Part shown: positions 15,583 to 18,562 of the stretch, one piece after another
Position numbering within the stretch: position 1 is the first letter of the stretch
Layout: every line of letters starts with the position of its first letter
Assembly: GCA_030637025.1 (NCBI GenBank)
Contig: DAOVVV010000041.1
Location: forward strand, 1-18,562
Source: JAGLHV01 sp023143305 [NCBI: Clostridia bacterium]
Lineage (GTDB): Bacteria > CBDUZB01 > JAGLHV01
Length of the DNA stretch: 18,562 nt
Direction of reading: 5' to 3'
Notes under the pieces: generated by a model
Told to the model about the DNA's origin: nothing
Seen by the model: the letters and a program-made list of their open reading frames with translations, nothing else
Databases searched by the model: none
Made by a program: the position numbers and the translations under genes

Positions 15583-16125
15583 CTAATAATTAAACCCGGA
15601 CTTCAACGCTTCCCGGTTGATTTCAATCAAATTCTTTTTTTCTTCCTTATCTTTAAGAAGCAAAATACTTTCTAAACCTTTAATAGCACTCTCTAATGAA
15701 ACTATTCCTTTTTGCCTGATATAAACTCCTAAGGCTACCATATTAGCCACTTTATCATTCCCCAATTTTTGCGCAATCTGAGTAACAGGAACCCTTATCA
15801 CTTCTATCCCTTCTTTAACAATTTCTTCTTCAACAAGAGAAGAATTTATAATTAATAATCCCTTTTCTTTTAATTGTCCGGAAAATTTAATTAAAGAAGG
15901 TTTATTAAAAATAATCAAAGAAGAAGGATTTTTTACCATTGGCGAACCTATTTCTTCCCGGGAAATAACTACACGACAATTAGCCGTTCCTCCCCGCATT
16001 TCTGCTCCGTAAGAAGGAAAAAAAGTCACATTTAATCCTTCCTCCATTGCCAAATGAGCCAATAATGTTCCGCAAAACATTATCCCCTGTCCTCCATAAC
16101 CGGCAATAATTAATTCCTCAAACAT
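15583..16125 (-). CDS. korC: 2-oxoacid:ferredoxin oxidoreductase, gamma subunit
   Basis: This is the 180-residue gamma subunit of the pyruvate/2-oxoglutarate/branched-chain 2-oxoacid ferredoxin oxidoreductase family. Family marks are IIAGYGGQGIMFCGTLLAH at the start, SYGAEMRGGTANCRVVIS, and the GSPMVKNPSSLIIFNKPSL segment. It works with the alpha, beta and delta subunits to decarboxylate a 2-oxoacid to acyl-CoA. The ATG at 16125 follows GTAGGGTGAAATATTT, and it starts 23 bases after the beta gene. It is the last of the four genes. The C-terminal third is less conserved than the N-terminus. Confidence 0.93.
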   Translation of the reverse strand: MFEELIIAGYGGQGIMFCGTLLAHLAMEEGLNVTFFPSYGAEMRGGTANCRVVISREEIGSPMVKNPSSLIIFNKPSLIKFSGQLKEKGLLIINSSLVEEEIVKEGIEVIRVPVTQIAQKLGNDKVANMVALGVYIRQKGIVSLESAIKGLESILLLKDKEEKKNLIEINREALKSGFNY

Positions 16126-16148
16126 AAATATTTCACCCTACTTGAATT

Positions 16149-16895
16149 TTAAGTCGATTTACTTTTATCTCTTATTACGCCCAAAGGATAAACGGGTATT
16201 AGCTTTTCCTCTATCCACCGGAGAGCTTCCACTGAAGTTACCGCCCACCCAACAGGACACATAGATAAAACTTCTACTAAAGAAAATCCTTTGTTGGCAA
16301 TTTGATTTTTAAATGCTTTTTTTATTGCCTTTTTTGCTTTGAGTACATTTTCAGGGTTATTTACTGCTACCCGTTCAATATAGTGAACACCGTCCAACTG
16401 TCCCAGAGCTTCTGATATCTTCATGGGATAACCACTTAATTCTGCTTTACGGCCTCCGGGTGAAGTCCATGTTTTTTGTCCTATCAGAGTAGTAGGGGCC
16501 ATCTGTCCCCCGGTCATTCCATAAATAGCGTTATTAATAAAAATTACCGTGATATTTTCTCCCCGATTAGCAGCATGAAGTATTTCCGCCGCTCCAATAG
16601 AAGCTAAATCTCCGTCTCCCTGATAAGTAAAAACAATTCTATCAGGTAAAACCCTTTTTATCCCGGTAGCTACGGCCGGCGGCCTTCCATGGGCTGCCTC
16701 GGTAACATCAAAATTCCAGTAATGGTAAGCAAAAACAGCACATCCTACCGGAGCAATCCCTATTGTCTTTTCCCTTATTTTAAATTCATCAATTACCTCT
16801 GCCAACAAGCGGTGAACTATTCCGTGTCCACACCCGGGACAATAAGAAAACCTGGCTTTCTTTAAACTGTCCGGATAGGAAAAAAGTTTCTTCAT
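16149..16895 (-). CDS. korB: 2-oxoacid:ferredoxin oxidoreductase, beta (TPP-binding) subunit
   Basis: This 248-residue subunit binds thiamine pyrophosphate. The TPP motif runs from GDGDLASIGAAEILHAANRG to FINNAIYGMTGGQ. An N-terminal YCPGCGHGIVHRLL is typical of the beta subunit, and HGRPPAVATGIKRVLPDRIV follows. It forms the catalytic core with alpha. The ATG at 16895 begins 2 bases after the alpha stop, with a GGGAGAT site inside the end of korA. Fit is best to the 2-oxoglutarate (Kor) or branched-chain (Vor) group; sequence alone does not decide. Confidence 0.95.
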   Translation of the reverse strand: MKKLFSYPDSLKKARFSYCPGCGHGIVHRLLAEVIDEFKIREKTIGIAPVGCAVFAYHYWNFDVTEAAHGRPPAVATGIKRVLPDRIVFTYQGDGDLASIGAAEILHAANRGENITVIFINNAIYGMTGGQMAPTTLIGQKTWTSPGGRKAELSGYPMKISEALGQLDGVHYIERVAVNNPENVLKAKKAIKKAFKNQIANKGFSLVEVLSMCPVGWAVTSVEALRWIEEKLIPVYPLGVIRDKSKST

Positions 16896-16897
16896 TT

Positions 16898-17953
16898 TTA
16901 ATTTGAAATCTCCCTTAATTTATCTAAAATTTCTTCTACTTCTAAAACACTTCCTCCCGGCCGGCCATAAAAATGTACTTTTGTTTTCCCTTCCACAGCT
17001 AATTTGACATCTTCTATCATCTGCCCTAAACTCATCTCTATTACCAAAATTGAATTTACTTTTTGCGCAATATTTCCAACAATCTGTTCCGGAAAGGGCC
17101 AAAGAGTAATAGGACGAATCATCCCTATTTTCAAACCCTGCCGGCGAGCTTCTTTAACCGCCTGTTTTCCCATTCGGGCTGCAATACCATAAGCAATAAT
17201 TACTATTTCCGCATCTTCAACATTGTATAACTCAGCCCTTATTTCCTGCTCTTTTATTCTTTTATATTTATTATTCAATTCCCAATTATACTTCTCCAGC
17301 TCTTCCTCTCCCAACAATAAAGAACGAACCATCCTTGGTTCCCGCCCTTTACAACCATCCAAAATCCAATCTTTGTCCTTAATTTTTCTCTCAACGTTTT
17401 TATCATCTTTATGTATAGGTTCAAGCATCTGGCCAACAACACCATCAGATAACACCATCACCGGACTACGATATCTATCCGCTAATTCAAAACTCAAACA
17501 AGTCAGGTCAAACATTTCCTGCACAGAATAAGGGGCTAAAACAATGGTTCTATAATCCCCATGCCCCCCGCCTCTGGTAGCCTGAAAATAGTCTCCCTGG
17601 CTACCGGCAATATTACCCAATCCGGGACCACCCCTCTGAACATTAACAATCACTCCCGGCAACTGGCAAGCAGCCATATAAGAAATTCCTTCTTGTTTTA
17701 AGCTTATTCCCGGAGAAGAAGAAGAAGTCATCGTACGCACACCGGTTAAAGATGCACCAAAAACCATATTAATAGCAGCAATCTCGCTTTCTGCCTGAAT
17801 AAAAACCCCTCCTATTTTCGGCATTATCTTCGCCATATAAGCTGTCAATTCATTTTGGGGGGTAATGGGATAACCAAAATAGGCCATGCATCCTGATTGT
17901 ATCGCTCCCTCTCCTATTGCATCATTACCTCTGATTAAAATTCTTTTTTTCAC
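16898..17953 (-). CDS. korA: 2-oxoacid:ferredoxin oxidoreductase, alpha subunit (KorA/VorB type)
   Basis: This is the 351-residue alpha subunit of the four-subunit enzyme that oxidatively decarboxylates a 2-oxoacid with CoA and reduces ferredoxin in the cytoplasm. It shows the pyrimidine-binding start RGNDAIGEGAIQSGC, then YFGYPITPQNELTAYMAK, IQAESEIAAINMVFGASLTG and the signature MTSSSSPGISLKQEGISYMA. GGPGLGNIAGSQGDYFQATR and SPVMVLSDGVVGQMLEP are further conserved blocks. These resemble the subunits called VorB (3-methyl-2-oxobutanoate) in public annotations, so valine-type substrates are as likely as 2-oxoglutarate. It begins at a GTG (17953), 8 bases after korD, with an AAGGAAT site within korD. 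Confidence 0.94.
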   Translation of the reverse strand: MKKRILIRGNDAIGEGAIQSGCMAYFGYPITPQNELTAYMAKIMPKIGGVFIQAESEIAAINMVFGASLTGVRTMTSSSSPGISLKQEGISYMAACQLPGVIVNVQRGGPGLGNIAGSQGDYFQATRGGGHGDYRTIVLAPYSVQEMFDLTCLSFELADRYRSPVMVLSDGVVGQMLEPIHKDDKNVERKIKDKDWILDGCKGREPRMVRSLLLGEEELEKYNWELNNKYKRIKEQEIRAELYNVEDAEIVIIAYGIAARMGKQAVKEARRQGLKIGMIRPITLWPFPEQIVGNIAQKVNSILVIEMSLGQMIEDVKLAVEGKTKVHFYGRPGGSVLEVEEILDKLREISN

Positions 17954-17961
17954 TTTATTTT

Positions 17962-18174
17962 CTATTCCTTATTTATTTCAATAGCTACTTCCGGACACAT
18001 TTGATAACACTTTCCACAGGCAATGCAATCCTTTTCTTTTTCTTCGATTTTTATTGCCGGATGATATCCGGCGGAATTAAGATGCTCACTCATAATTATA
18101 ATATCTTTTGGGCAAACAATAACGCATAATCTACAACCCTTACATCTTTCCTGGTCAATATTAATTTTTATCAT
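17962..18174 (-). CDS. korD: 2-oxoacid:ferredoxin oxidoreductase, delta (ferredoxin-like) subunit
   Basis: A 70-residue protein with two 4Fe-4S motifs: CKGCRLCVIVCPKD and CIACGKCYQMCPEVAI. It passes electrons from the catalytic subunits to free ferredoxin. It is the first gene of the korDABC set, the order known from several archaea and anaerobic bacteria. The ATG at 18174 has only a weak ribosome site (AGAAAGATAG). A promoter lies at 18215-18243. Confidence 0.93.
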   Translation of the reverse strand: MIKINIDQERCKGCRLCVIVCPKDIIIMSEHLNSAGYHPAIKIEEKEKDCIACGKCYQMCPEVAIEINKE

Positions 18175-18430
18175 ATACTATCTTTCTTTTATATTCGAGG
18201 ATTTCCAAATATTTATTTTATCCTCTTTCCCGAAAAAAGTCAACTTTTATTTGAAACAAGTTATTAGCAAAAAACATTCTGACTTTAATTTTTTTCTATT
18301 GGTTAATTAAGTAATTAAAAATGATATGAATTATATTCCTGTTAAATCGGGAAATATCTTTTGGAGTCAATATAGAAATCATTAGAGTTGATACATTCTA
18401 TAAACTACTTCAAAATATACCAAAACTATT
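18175..18430. other. Intergenic region between etfA and korD
   Basis: AT-rich stretch holding the korD promoter (18215-18243). An imperfect palindrome TTAATTAAGTAATTAA lies near 18300-18320. I saw no RNA gene and no clear etfA terminator. Confidence 0.5.
18215..18243 (-). promoter_or_regulatory. Sigma70-type promoter of the korDABC operon
   Basis: On the minus strand TTGACT (18243-18238), a 17-base spacer and TAAAAT (18220-18215) stand 41 bases before the korD start. Transcription would begin near 18208. Confidence 0.65.
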
Positions 18431-18562
18431 TCATCCTGAAATTTCTTTAAATTTTTTGGTTAAGGCAGGAACTACTTCAAAGAGATCTCCTTCAATACCG
18501 TAAGTAGCAACTTTAAAGATAGGAGCATTAACATCACGATTTATAGCCACGATAATATCCGA
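18431..18562 (-). CDS. etfA: Electron transfer flavoprotein alpha subunit (partial, C-terminus only)
   Basis: The minus strand from the right edge reads [20 protein letters not shown], then [20 protein letters not shown] and ISG before a TGA at 18431. This matches the C-terminus of EtfA, where the Ala-Ile-Asn segment contacts the FAD. ETF shuttles electrons between dehydrogenases (often acyl-CoA or lactate dehydrogenases) and quinone or bifurcating partners. Only 43 residues are inside the window. It lies before the kor operon on the same strand, but with its own upstream context and the korD promoter between them. Confidence 0.9.
   Translation of the reverse strand, partial: SDIIVAINRDVNAPIFKVATYGIEGDLFEVVPALTKKFKEISG

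Noticed and set aside
1-18562. CRISPR arrays, tRNA or rRNA genes and intact transposases
   Set aside because: I saw no regularly spaced repeats, no clover-leaf-like GC-rich segments and no complete transposase frame.

Overview
The window is an AT-rich, densely coding piece of bacterial chromosome. Long poly-A/T runs, frequent GTG starts, a ferredoxin-linked 2-oxoacid oxidoreductase operon and an electron transfer flavoprotein point to an anaerobe. A fused mannose-1-phosphate guanylyltransferase/phosphomannomutase, a bactofilin beside an M23 peptidase, and a TPR-DUF3857-transglutaminase protein suggest a Gram-negative-type lineage, perhaps a candidate phylum such as Omnitrophota or Aerophobota. 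No rRNA or marker tree is available here, so the placement is a guess.

Left part (1-4009, all minus): the N-terminal ~711 codons of the nucleotide-sugar fusion enzyme run off the left edge. Next come truA and asd, which probably form an operon behind a clear TTGACA/TAAAAT promoter at 4025-4054.

Middle part (4010-7833): an accessory, decaying region. At its core is a compact minus-strand cluster: a divergent YidD-like protein, a TPR protein with a hydrophobic C-terminus, and a secreted beta-rich protein of unknown function. The genes overlap by 4 bp or lie 18 bp apart. On both sides lie gene remains: a broken zinc-ribbon membrane protein gene, two diverged copies of a small charged-protein gene, a short inverted-repeat pair, a start-less membrane ORF and two palindromic repeats.

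Central part (7677-10981): two tandem promoters lead into an M23 endopeptidase and a bactofilin, a recognised cell-shape pairing. An AEC-family transporter faces them on the minus strand. Divergent from it is a membrane-anchored SurA/PpiD N-terminal-type chaperone with no visible PPIase domain.

Right part (10989-18562, all minus): read in the direction of transcription, this is the end of etfA, then korD-korA-korB-korC behind a TTGACT/TAAAAT promoter at 18215-18243. A GNAT acetyltransferase of the ArgA-like type, a secreted TPR-DUF3857-transglutaminase protein, a small two-helix membrane protein and a PmbA/TldE metalloprotease-family subunit follow. The kor genes would make a four-subunit enzyme that decarboxylates a 2-oxoacid to acyl-CoA and passes electrons to ferredoxin.

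Nothing here is a clear new defence or mobile system. The YidD-like/TPR/secreted-protein trio with its flanking gene graveyard is the best candidate for something undescribed.
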